Shown here in pieces: positions 51,940-62,280 of a DNA stretch of 64,000 nt (position 1 is the stretch's first letter; the number at the start of each line of letters is the position of its first letter). Position numbers and translations under genes: made by a program. This DNA comes from Dipteris shenzhenensis. Taxonomy: Eukaryota; Polypodiophyta; Polypodiopsida; Gleicheniales. The stretch lies in assembly GCA_047967505.1 (NCBI GenBank), contig CM106541.1, one strand, 5' to 3'. The notes under the pieces are model-generated. The model made no database searches, was not told the DNA's origin, and saw nothing but the letters and a program-made list of their open reading frames with translations.

Positions 51940-52530
51940 TTTTTTTTTTTTTTTTTTTTTGGGTAAATCCATGATCATATTATCAGCAAAATTTACATGA
52001 GGGTCTCAAAAAAGCAGAGAGCCTCAACAGGAAATCAAAAGCAAAGAAAAACTATTTCCAGGCATGACTGAGGAAGATCTCCTTGATGGCAAGCATCATA
52101 GATAGATTGCCGTAGGGAGAGTCTGAAATATTCATAAGATTGCAAGAACAGATTCCCAAAATATCGCATGTTGTGATCCTGCCAGATGGTCCAAAAAGCC
52201 CAATATCTGACCCAGTTCAAAAATAAAGAGTAATGGACCAGGGTTGCAGGAAGTCTGCCAAAAAGCCAAAAATGTTTCCCAAAAGGTGAGTTAGGGAAAC
52301 GAAGGCGAAGCGACATGGAAATTTTGCATAAGAAGGTCTTAGTGCTGGAACACATCCAAAACAAATGAGGCACAGTTTCAGAAGGGGCCATGCATCGAAG
52401 ACAGGAAGCAGATGCAATCCTTCGTTGAGCCAGAGTGACCCCCACGGATAAGGTTCCTGTAAGACAACGCCATAGGAAAAGCTTTTGCTTGAGCGGCAAT
52501 TTGCTTCTCCATAAATTGCGGAGAGTCTTT
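51940..52530 (-). mobile_element. LINE-A3 3' fragment, near-identical to 27800-28363
   Basis: Minus strand codes [40 protein letters not shown] and ends VFLCF, with a 154-codon open frame. T-run 51940-51960 (poly-A) is followed by GT repeat. The 5' end is cut at AGTCTTTC and followed by CACACACACA. Differences from the 27.8-28.4 kb copy are only a few bases. Confidence 0.9.
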
Positions 52531-52583
52531 CACACACACACACCTCACCATATACACACTGCCTCATACACACACACACACCC

Positions 52584-53260
52584 TTTTTTTTTTTTTGGGT
52601 GAAATCATTGATTGATTATATTATATGAGTAGCAACCTCAAAGAAAGGTGCTACAATAACATCAACTGAAAATTTCAGTATAATGCCAGTGGTGGGAAGT
52701 GGATCTTTCCAAACTTTACGGGTGTCTTCAAACCCTTCATGCATAACCTCATAAACAAGCTAAGCCTCAGCACAGTCATGAAGGGAATCATCTGAATCCA
52801 TCACCTGTTTTTGTTTCTTGTTGGAAACCGACTTGTCTTTGTGAAAGGTTTTCTCATAGGAATAATCCGCCATTCGAGTTAAGGAAAAAACTTGGAAGCA
52901 GCAACGCTTTACAAGGAGGAAAGCACAGCAGGTACAAAACTGTATGGTGTTTTCCGGCTGTACAGACGAAATCGTACGGATTTTTGACAGTATGAAATTT
53001 TATTTATTATTATTTTTTTTCCCTGATAGGCAAACTGTACGGACTCCCCCAACTGTACGGGCAAAACTGTACTGACTGTACGGATTTTCAAAAAAAAATC
53101 CCTGACAAGCTAACTGTACGGACTTCCTCGGCTGTACGGACTGTACGGACGGAATCGTACGGACTTTCGACAGTACTAATTTTTATTTTTATTTTTTTTT
53201 TTCGGATTTTTTGACAGAGCGTACGGGACAAAAAATGGTTGTCAAAAGGAACCTCGAGGG
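52584..53260 (-). mobile_element. Mini LINE-A: leader, ORF1 start and 3' tail only
   Basis: On the minus strand, a GTAC-rich leader (53230-52920) leads to an ATG at about 52873 and about 60 codons of ORF1 (SYEKTFHKDKSV, LVYEVMHEGFEDTRKVWKD). At about 52680 the sequence jumps to a 3' UTR ending TTTCACCC and poly-A (T-run 52584-52596), followed by GT repeat. Everything from mid-ORF1 to the 3' UTR is missing. About 14 GTAC words in 300 bases make this the densest cluster in the window. Confidence 0.8.
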
Positions 53261-53540
53261 TGTCAAACTGAGGGAGAAACAAGCAGCTGTAGCGTGGGAG
53301 CACGATCCAACGTCAAAGATATGCGCTTAAAGCACCTTAAATCATATCCATTAGATCGTCTGTGATCCAATGGATGGGATTGCAGAGATGAAAGGGCTTG
53401 CCAACCATTAGATAAATTATGATCCAACCATCCCTACAAAGTCACAATTTCTCCAAAGGCCCTTTACTTTGGTAATCTAAGTAACTTGGGGTGGGGACCA
53501 TTCACTTCCACCAATGAGGAGGAGGAAGAAAACCTCCATT
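53261..53540. other. No gene recognised
   Basis: Short unassigned stretch. It holds an inverted repeat CCAATGAGGAGG (53511-53522) / CCTCCTCATTGG (53552-53563) that runs into the copia fragment. Confidence 0.4.
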
Positions 53541-54011
53541 CTTTTAATGCTTGAGCCTCCTCATTGGCCAAGAGCTTAAAACAATGGAAGAGGCACTTTT
53601 TGAGTCCAAAATTCCCCTAATGCATAGTCATTTTGCAAATGAATATGGAAATATGTTTCTTGCAAGCGAGGAAATGCATCAGAATGATATAGTGTACCTA
53701 GACTCTGATTTCAATCCCAAAGAGGATTACAGCTATCAAGTCGACCAAGAGGAATAGGATCCTTGGTATATCGGCAACGTTGCATCATCTCACATGACAA
53801 ATCATCAGGAATGGTTCACAGAAATGAAGCCATTAGAAGGTTAGAAAAATGTCATCTACACAGCAGAAAATATACCAAATCCGATTCAAGGGACATGCGT
53901 TATCCCTATGAACAATTTCACTGGTACGAAAGGATTGGTAAAAGATGTGCTCTATGTTCTGAAGCTCAGTAAGAACCTCTTGTCAGTAGGTCAAATGATG
54001 AAACACAATTA
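53541..54011 (+). pseudogene. copia gag end and protease fragment
   Basis: Plus strand: HSHFANEYGNMFLASEEMHQ, then WYIGNVASSHMTNHQEWF, NVIYTAENIPNPIQGTCVIP and KDVLYVLKLSKNLLSVGQMM. This is the copia protease, with the active site (normally WYIDSGASSHMT) changed so that the catalytic aspartate and glycine are lost. Stops at about 53756 and 53842. It ends in minus-strand LINE-A at about 54011. Confidence 0.85.
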
Positions 54012-56099
54012 TCGAGTCATTCCCAAACCGTATTTGCTGGCAGCCATGGAAAAGGATAAAAGTGTGCCATCATCCTGAAGTACATCTGCCACAGAATTGA
54101 TGCCTCTTGGTTCTTGAATGGCCAAAGAAGGGTGGAATACTTTAGACCAATAAATATTCTCAGCCCTCAAGGAGTTTTTCGACAAAGAGTCTCGGCCATG
54201 CCATTTTAAATGGGATAAGATATGTTTCCAATCAAAAAGCAAGCCAGAAACAAAAGGGCAGCCTCTGATCTTGCCTTCGATAGAGCCAAATATGAAATCC
54301 CACGGAGTGGGCTGCGAATGCCCAAATGCAGAAGTATGAATATGTAATAAGAGAGAGCGGATCATTAAAGCCCACGGCTGATCTCCTTGCATAAACTGCA
54401 ACATCATTTGTCCTCTGTGAGCAAGTAAATGCATGTGAATATTGAGAATGTTTAGACCCCCGTGCATCTTTGAAGAACAGAGACGATGCATAGAAAGTAA
54501 TCTGAGACTTTTCTTGCCATTTTTAGCACACCAGAAAATTTCCATGATAGCTGACATAAAGGAGTTCAGCTCTGCCTTAGTGAACATAATGAGAGGCAAA
54601 TAAAACTGTATGTATGCTATCAAAATGGATTGTGCGATTCGCAAACGAACATGTAGTGGCCAAGTTGCAAGCTTCCAATATTCAAGTTTTTCCCTCAACT
54701 TTGTCAACACCCAATCAGTTTGTTGGGAGCGGGTGAGCTCCCAACCTAGAGGATAGCCGAGATGTCGAATAAATTGAGAGGCGGGGACAATTACCCCAGG
54801 CCACAGAAGACTGTGCCATTCCTGCTCATGCAACGGCAACAATTTGGATTTCTGAAAATTAACCCGAAGACCAGCAGCCAATCCATATGTAGAAAGAGCC
54901 TGCATAATCATGGACAGATCACTCCGAGTATTTTTTGGAGTAAAGAATGAATCATCAGCATATGCTTGAGTGATCATGCTGCGACTGCCAGTAATCTCCA
55001 AACCATGCAACCGGTCAGTGTCCAAAAGGTGGTCCAGATATTGAAGCATGGGATGAGTAGCTATTGCAAAAAGTAAAGCACTTAGGGGACATCCTTGCCT
55101 AACAGAACAGCCAAGAGTCCAGGATGTAGAAATATCCCCTGAAAGTATGCAGGCAGCTTTACTATCTTGATATAGCCAAGTGATAACTTGCTGCATTTTT
55201 GTGCCAAATCCCAATGCGTGCATAGTAGTCGATGAAATAAAATCCCATTCAACCGTGTCAAAGACTTTGGCAATATCAACTTGCAATAATAAAACATCTT
55301 GCTGCGTGTATTTGGCATATTCAATTCCAACATAGGCATTAGCAATGTTATCTGTGATATGCCTACGCGGGACAAAGCCATATTGAGCAGAATGCAACCC
55401 ATCATGTAGAAACCCCTTTAGCCGATCAACAATCATTTTTGTAGTGACTTTGTAAATGATTGGCATAAGGGTGATAGGTCTCCAGTCTGCCAAAGATTCA
55501 CAGATTTGTTTTTTTGGAAGGAGTTTAACAATACCTCTCTTCCATGCGTCTGGCATTTTCTGATTTTGCCATGCAGAATTCACCATATGCAGCAATGTAT
55601 GCTTCAAAAGAGGCCAATATTCTAGAAAAAACTCAACCGTAAGACCATCCCATCCTGGAGATTTCCATCTTCCGCAGGATTTGATTGCATCTGACAGTTC
55701 CCTCTCAGTAAAAGGTTCCTCCAATTCCAAAGCTTGAGTAGTGGAAATAATAGGAGAAACATGTTGTAACAGCAAATTTCGTGCAACCAAAGGTTGCTGT
55801 GAGGGAGGAACTGCAGAACCAAATTGCTGAGAAAAATGTTGCACACAAACAGAAGCAAGCTGTGACCTCGAGGTGGTCCATGATCCATCAGGCATGAGCA
55901 CCCTGCAAATTTCTGTTTTTAATCTTCTCTGATGCAAGCTTTTGAAAAATTCTTTGGAAGAGCAGCCTTTATCTATAAAGGCTCTTTGTATGGCTCTAGT
56001 CTCCCATTTGACCAGTTTTCTATGATCATTGAGTTGAAGACAATGTCTGGCCTGGCATAATGTTGTTTGCTCATGCAGGGACAACGAACGAAGATGGCT
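54009..56099 (-). pseudogene. LINE-A ORF2 fragment with 691-codon open RT frame
   Basis: Minus strand, truncated at both ends, but one frame is open from 56084 to 54009. It includes linker (LCQARHCLQLNDHRKL), RT fingers (GRWKSPGWDGLTVEFFLEYW, LADWRPITLMPIIYKVTTKM), palm (LLLQVDIAKVFDTVEWDF), RQGCPLSALLFAIATHP, the intact box AQAYADDSFF and the thumb region (RHLGYPLGWELTRSQQTDWV). Endonuclease and zinc region are absent. It is the longest uninterrupted RT in the window. The 3' side joins copia at CCCAAACC and the 5' side joins LINE-B at about 56100. Confidence 0.9.
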
Positions 56100-56514
56100 G
56101 AGTCTCTCCTTGGGAGGTCTTAGCTAGCATTGCAGCATGGCACATTTGGAGAGCATGATGCATTGAGGCTTTGGAAGGTTCTCAAGTTCACCCTTCTCAA
56201 ATCTTGGCCAGTACTTGGATAGATACGGTACACACTCTAATGGCCATTTGGGTGACCATGCAGGGATCATCTCGAGCAGCCTCCTCCAGGAGAGTTACTT
56301 TTCTCAGAGATTGGAGAGGCTCTCCCTTCTTTGATGAGACTTCTACAGGGTTGAGTCGGCATTTTCAGCCTCAGCATTGGTTTCTTTCTACCTCATTCCT
56401 CTGAGGTGTTTTTATTACATGCTTAGCATATTGTATTTCCGCACAGAGCTTGCTCTAGCGAGTTTCTTTCTTACTTAATAGAAGTCTCTTTTTTGCAAAA
56501 ATAAAAATAAAAAT
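56100..56514 (+). mobile_element. LINE-B 3' end
   Basis: Plus strand codes WEVLASIAAWHIWRA-like, TVHTLMAIWVTMQGSSRAAS and a 3' UTR with GAGCTTGCTCTAGCGAG, TACTTAATAGAAGTCTC and an A-rich tail at 56496-56513. The tail matches the small insertion at 10658-10780. It abuts the copia-3 LTR directly. Confidence 0.85.
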
Positions 56515-56700
56515 TGAGTGACTTTTAGTGTGTTCTAGAGTAGTACTATACTACTTTATATCCTAGAGTGCCACGTGTCAATATGGGACTTATCCCATAT
56601 ACATTTGACACTTAGAGTGTGTGTGCTTATCCTATAAAGGCATTGTACTTTCATTGTTATAATCATCATTCTAGTCTTGCTTCCATGTCTTGCATCTTCA
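56515..56700 (+). repeat. 5' LTR of copia-3 (186 bp)
   Basis: Begins TGAGTGAC and ends CTTCA two bases before a tRNA-Met primer site. It contains GGACTTATCCCATATAC, shared with the LTR piece at 39365-39688, and CTTATCCTATAAAGGC, a likely TATA region. Confidence 0.7.
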
Positions 56701-56702
56701 TA

Positions 56703-56714
56703 TGGTATCAGAGC
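56703..56714 (+). promoter_or_regulatory. copia-3 primer binding site
   Basis: TGGTATCAGAGC, complementary to the 3' end of initiator tRNA-Met, two bases after the LTR. Confidence 0.92.
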
Positions 56715-57290
56715 TAGACTATCTTCCAAGAGATTGAGGACATTGAAGCCTCTCTCCCTCATTCCCCTTGGAGGAATGGCTTCTCCAATTCCATATTGAG
56801 CTCTACTCCCTCCACCCTGAGCCTCACCAACAATGGCAACTCAACTCAAGGCTCGTGGCAACTCCAATGGTGTGAGGCAGCTCAGCTCCTTTCGTGGCAT
56901 CCCCATGCTTCGCTCCAAGGCGCCATTCTCTTGGCCTAGTGCCCAGCTCGCAGCAAGCAGCAAGCTCGTCATTTCTGCCCGCTTCTCTGTCCGTACCAGC
57001 AGTATGAACAGCCGTACAACAGTACGGACTGTTGTGCCGTACAGTCTGCCCATACAGCTTGCCCGCTCCTCTTCTCTACCCGCTGCTATTCTGCCCGCCA
57101 TTCCTTCCTCTCCTACATCTCCTTTGTGCTCGCCATATTTTCCTTTGCCTGCCATTTCTCCCACTTCTTCCCATTTCTTCCTTTGTCCGTCATTTTTTTT
57201 CCATTTCTTCCTTAGCCCTCCATTTCTCCCCCAACTCCCCTGTGCGTTTCATTCTATCCATCACTCTTCTCTCTCCTAGCTGCCAGCTTT
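56715..57290 (+). promoter_or_regulatory. copia-3 leader with GTAC cluster
   Basis: Between primer site and gag ATG. Four GTAC words lie in about 50 bases (56993, 57013, 57022, 57039; CCGTACCAG, GCCGTACAACAGTACGG, GCCGTACAG) followed by a long C/T-rich stretch. A third copia leader with the motif. Confidence 0.7.
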
Positions 57291-57912
57291 ATGGGTTCAC
57301 TTTCCACCAACTCTCTTCTTGTGGACAAATTCAAGGGGTACGAATTCCCTACATGGCAAACAAAAGTGCAACTCCTTCTCATGAAGGAGAATGTTTGGGA
57401 TGCCATCGAAGATGATGAAGCACTTGAGGCATCAACGGAGCCTCAAACATGAAAGATTTGGAAGCAACACAATTCGAGGGCCATCGCAATCATCGGGCTT
57501 TGCCTAGATGATTCATTGATTCATCACATCGACTTCAAATCCAAGGCAAAGGAGATTTGGGCACACCTCGAGAATATATTTGGTAACAAGATCACCAACT
57601 CCAAGGTATTTCTGAAAATGCAATTTTATAAGCTGAAAATGGAAGAGTCTGATACTTTGAGTGCGCATATAGCAAAAATTCAATCCTTAGTTCAACAACT
57701 CTTCAATTTGAAGTGTTGCCCGGATGACGAGGACAAAATGGCTGTCTTGATGACAAGTATGGAAGGGATTTCTCGCTTTGAGAATGCTCTGGAAGTACCT
57801 CGCATTGCATCAACTACATTCAAAGATATGGTGTCTCTTTTGCTTGAAAAGGATCGTCGCAACAAAGAATCTCCATCCTATTCAACCGGGATACTACACA
57901 GGCTCTTGCCTC
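57291..57912 (+). pseudogene. copia-3 gag, one stop, truncated
   Basis: ATG at 57291 (MGSLSTNSLLVDKFKGYEFP). Gag domain (WQTKVQLLLMKENVWDAIED, IIGLCLDDSLIHHIDFKSKA, EIWAHLENIFGNKITNSKVF, MQFYKLKMEESDTLSAHIAK). TGG to TGA stop at 57450. It is cut at about 57912-57935 by LINE-B before the zinc knuckle. Different gag subtype from copia-1 and copia-2. Confidence 0.85.
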
Positions 57913-58264
57913 CACCAACAAATGAAGACCTAGGCCAAGGAGAGTCTCTCCAATCCCTGAGAAAAGTAACTCTCCTGGAGGAGGCTGCTCGAGAGGATCC
58001 CTGCATGGTCGCCCACATGGCCATCAGAGTGTGTACCGTATCTGTCCAAGTACTGGCCAAGATTTGAGAAGGGTGGACCTGAGAACCCTCCATAGCCTCA
58101 GTGCATCTGGCTCTCCAAATGTGCCATGCTGTAATGCTAGCTAAAACCTCCCATGGAGAGTCAACCGAGGAATGAGCAGCCCTGAAGAGAGTGGCCGGAA
58201 CATCCTCTAAAGAGCACGACTCCACAAAGTGTCATCGGATGTGTAGAGCCCAAGATGCCCTGAC

Positions 58265-61156
58265 TGGCTGAAATGGTACCTCCAGCAATATATCATCTGT
58301 GGACTTGGACACCCTGCCTCACGAAGAAATATATAAGACTAGGGCATCCTCATGTGTGTTCCGTAAAGCAATCACCTGCAAAAGAATGCCCGATCTGGAA
58401 AATGCCCCCATCCAGGTGGAACAAGTAATAGGCATGTCATCTGTGTCCACCCAATCCAAGGGCAAGGCTGCATTAATCTGTTGAATTCTTACTACACTCC
58501 CTCTGAGATTATGAACCACCTGGGCCTGACGGTCTGCAGGAAGCCTCCTGAAGGCTTTCCATGCTCCCATAGTAGATGTAGGGCCCCTCTCCCATCCGGG
58601 CCACTGCATGTAAAGAGAAGCTCCAAGTGGTCTGCCATGGTCATCCAAAATACTGTCGTTTCACATGATAGGCTGCCTTTCAATCTCTTCACGGGTGGAC
58701 AGGGGAATCCTGCGAAGAGTACTCCTGAAGCTAGCCCATGCTTTCAGTATAGACCCCATAAGAGGGGAAGAAGGAGATCTAAGGTGGGCAATGGTGAAAA
58801 CCCATCTGGTATTGTGTATCCAATCATCTCCTGAAGTGGGTGTGCGAGACTGTACGCATCTGATAAAAAAGTCCTTCCAAGGCTCTTGTCCTGGCATAAG
58901 TCCTCTCACAACAACCTTGCAGAGTAAAGCTCTGCACTATAGATCCGGGTCAATGATATTCAAACCCCCTTCTCTTGTAGGAAGAATCAAGGTCTCCCAA
59001 GCCACCTTGGCTGTAACATCAGTTGTGCCATCTAGACCACTTCATAAACAATTCCGTACGGGCCTCTTAAGCTGAGTGATACAATCCCTAGAGTTGCACC
59101 AACAAGAGCATACAAACCAAGCTGTGGCTAGAAGAACCTGGTTAACCACCACCACTCTGGATGCCAAGTCAAGTTTGGCTGAGCTCCAAAAAGGAGCTTT
59201 CTTCTGATGCTCTCCAACACCGGAGCAAACTGTTGTGAAGGAGAGATGCCCACCCCAACCTGGCAGCCCAAATATCTGACAGAGACACCCCTCTGTACCC
59301 AAGTGAAACCAATATCATTACCCCAATCCGGGGTGTCATCATCACAAATCCAAAAACCATTGGATTTATGCCAATTAATGTGTGCACTTGTAGCCGACCA
59401 AAATAAATCCAAGGCTGTTCGGAAGGAAGTGAGTGTCCTGGCGGAGGCATCCAAAAAAACAGCCGTGTCATCTGCCAACTCACTATCCAGGAGCTCTTCT
59501 TCCCGGCGAAGAGGAAGCCTCAGCCCATAAATATCAGCTTGAGATCTAAGGTAGATACTCATAGCTTCCGCCACAAACAGAAAAATAAAAGGGGCAAGAG
59601 GACATCCCTGGAGACAATACAGCACTGCCTTTGGGATTGCAGATAGGCGAGAATCATATGGAAGGGGATGGCAAGACTTCTCAGCACTTTTATTCGCCTA
59701 CCTTTCTACATGACCTAGGGATCAGTGGCTTGGCTCGCTCTTTCAGGGCCCCAGGTCTTCTTTGAGAGAGTTGACTCCTCTTGGGCTCTTCACATCTGAC
59801 GACACCTTGTGGAGTCGTGCTCTCTAGAGGATGTTCCGGCCACTCTCTTCAGGGCTGCTCATTCCTCGGTTGACTCTCCTTGGGAGGTCTTAGCTAGCAT
59901 TGCAGCATGGCACATTTGGAGAGCCAAATGCAATGAGGCTTTGGAGAGTGGCCAGAACATCCTCTAAAGAGCACGACTCCACAAAGTGTCATCGGATGTG
60001 TAGAGCCCAAGACGAGTCATGTCTCTCAAAGAAAACCTGGGGCCCTAAAAGAGTGAGCCAAGCCACTTATCCCTAGGTCATATATAAGGGGAGGCAAAGA
60101 AAAGTGCTGAAAAGTCTTGCAATCCCCTTCCATATGAAATCTCTCTCTACCGATCTGAAATTTGTCCCCTCTTACCTTGCCAATAAGCACCTGGCTATGG
60201 GCTGATCTGTAGAGAGAGGATACTCCTCTAACCCATGCATCTGAAAAACCAAAGCGAGAAAGAGTACCCTCTAAAAAATCCCAGTCTACTCTGTCGTAAG
60301 CTTTTTCAAAGTCCAAGAGTAGAATGGCCAACCTCTGGCGGCTCTGCATGGCCCATTCTGAGGTCTCCCAAAATGAGAAAATATTATCAAAATTACTTCT
60401 GCCATGCACAAACCCTGTCTGTGTGTCATGAATCAAATCTGGAAGAAAAACCTGTAGCTGCATATTGATGGCTTTCGCCAGAATCTTGTAAAAAGGGCCC
60501 AATAAAGTGATGGGTCTCTATTGTGACACTAGATTCCTATTACCCGCCTTTGGGATGAGATGAATGAGACCATCTGTAAGTGAGTCAGGCATCTCACCAG
60601 AGTCCCACACGCCCTGCAGGGCTGATGTAATGTGATCACCAATCTGCTCCCAAAAAGTAATAAAAAAAGAAGGGGTAAGTCCATCCGAACATGGGCACTT
60701 GCCCTTGTGAAGGGCAAGTAATGCAGTCTTGAATTCTGCATTGGTGAAAGGTGCATCAAGAGAAACATACATCTCATCCTTCACCAATACAGGGATACAC
60801 TGCCAAATAACCTCTCTAGCATCATCTATGGCCCATGTGCTCGGATCTGCAGTAAAAAGGGATGTAAAAAAATTTGAAGCTACATGCATGATGGCATCAG
60901 GATCTGACTGTAACACCTCGTCTGAGTCAACAAGCTACGAGACACTATCTCTACTATGTCTGGGTCCATGAGTAGAGAAAAAGTATTTGTTGACCCTGCC
61001 ACCCATCAGAATCCAAAAGGATTCCCGTGCATGAAAGGCATACTCTGCTCTCTGATCCAACAATATATGTATATGAGCCCTTGCTGCAGCAAGGCGCTCC
61101 TGAATCCAAGCATCAGTGGGCCTCTTCTGCTCTTCCCTGTGAAGGGACGCTAACTG
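58265..61156 (-). pseudogene. LINE-B ORF2 reverse transcriptase, interrupted
   Basis: Minus strand: YAFHARESFWILMGGRVNKY, KGKCPCSDGLTPSFFITFWE, HLIPKAGNRNLVSQ then RPITLLGPFYKILAKAINMQ, LLDFEKAYDRVDWDFLEGTL, SLYRSAHSQVLIGKVRG, interruption, QGCPLAPFIFLFVAEAMSIY, ELADDTAVFLD (ADD box intact), INWHKSNGF, RYLGCQVG, GGFNIIDP-like thumb, STWMGAFSRSGILLQVIALR. Motif order is that of an L1-type RT unlike LINE-A in sequence. Frame breaks near 60530, 60140, 59620, 59170 and 58660. Confidence 0.88.
59655..60136. repeat. Inverted repeat (about 192-bp arms, 97-bp spacer) inside LINE-B RT
   Basis: 59655-59846 reads as the reverse complement of 59944-60136 with scattered mismatches (for example CATATGGAAGGGGATGGCAA and TTGCAATCCCCTTCCATATG at the outer ends; GGCCACTCTC and GAGAGTGGCC at the inner ends). 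Both arms and the spacer are LINE-B C-terminal coding sequence, inserted between the RT motifs FQI and QGCPLAP. It lacks a poly-A. Confidence 0.9.
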
Positions 61157-62280
61157 CTAGCGTATACCAATCTCACGTCTGAGAATCTCACATCTCCTGG
61201 AATCAACGACTGTATGATAATAGTCACTAATTCCGGATAGGGCTGCAGCTACTTGAGATGGGCGGACAACTCCACCCTGTATGTGAGAAACCCAAATCTG
61301 TAAAATATCCTCCGTGAGGCTCTCCTCTGCATAAAAGGCATCCGGAATCATGACACTGGCAGAGCGTCCTCTCCGACGAGGCTCAAGAATCTGCAACACC
61401 ACTAGAAAATGATATGAAGAGGTAACCCTAGTAGAAATGCATATAGATCCGCCTCTGTCAAGTGCCCAATCATCTACATAAAATCTGTCAATACGTGCAT
61501 GGATGGGCATGTGTACTCTCTTGTTCGACCAAGAGTACAGGAGTGATTATGGCATAACATGAAAGGCATCATCAAGCCAAGTGTCCCTGCCACTGTACTG
61601 AAAGAGAAAGGCATCCCAGGCTGCCCTCTCCAAAGAATGAATTCCAACCTTGTATGCCTCTCTTTTTGTCTGATGGCAAATCAACCATGTTGAAATCGCC
61701 ACCAATGATCCAAGAATATCAATGGGGGCCCAAGATAGTAACTCCTTCCAAAAGGAGACTCGCTCCCCTCTCTTGTTGGGGGGGCATACAGATTGATAAG
61801 ACCAATCTTATGCCCTCCAATCAAAATAATGATCCATTGAGCTCTAGAGGGGGAGATAATACCATGACCAGCAACCAAGGGTAAAATAGAAGGAGAGACC
61901 GAAATGCAAGTACCTCCCCTTGTGCCTATAGCAGGCGACCAGAAGGTATGTTTAGAAAGAAGTTTGCCAGATTTAGAGCAATCAATTTAGAACAATCACT
62001 GGCATCCAACTTGTGTTCCTGGATAAGAAGGATATCAATAGCACCTCCAGTGATTCCGGATCAGCTCCCTACGGTGACGGTGTGGAACTCCGCCTAGGCC
62101 CTATATGTTCCAGCTGACTATCCTCATCGACAGGAGAATGCTGGGTGGAAAGGCTTACCTGACCTAGTAGAGGAGACCAGCTTCCCTTGGGCTGAAACAC
62201 TCCTACTAAGGGCAGGAAACTCAACAGGTTAAAGGATCCCCACATTTGCTGAGGGGGAGGCCCTATCAAAAGGAATCCCA
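61157..62280 (-). pseudogene. LINE-B AP endonuclease, broken
   Basis: Minus strand: ILLIQEHKLDASDC (catalytic E), LINLYAPPTREG, WIIGGDFNMVDLPSDKK (catalytic D, N), then IHARIDRFYVDDWALDRGG. Stops and frameshifts are frequent (about 62040, 61740, 61560). It nicks DNA for target-primed insertion in a functional copy. Confidence 0.85.
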
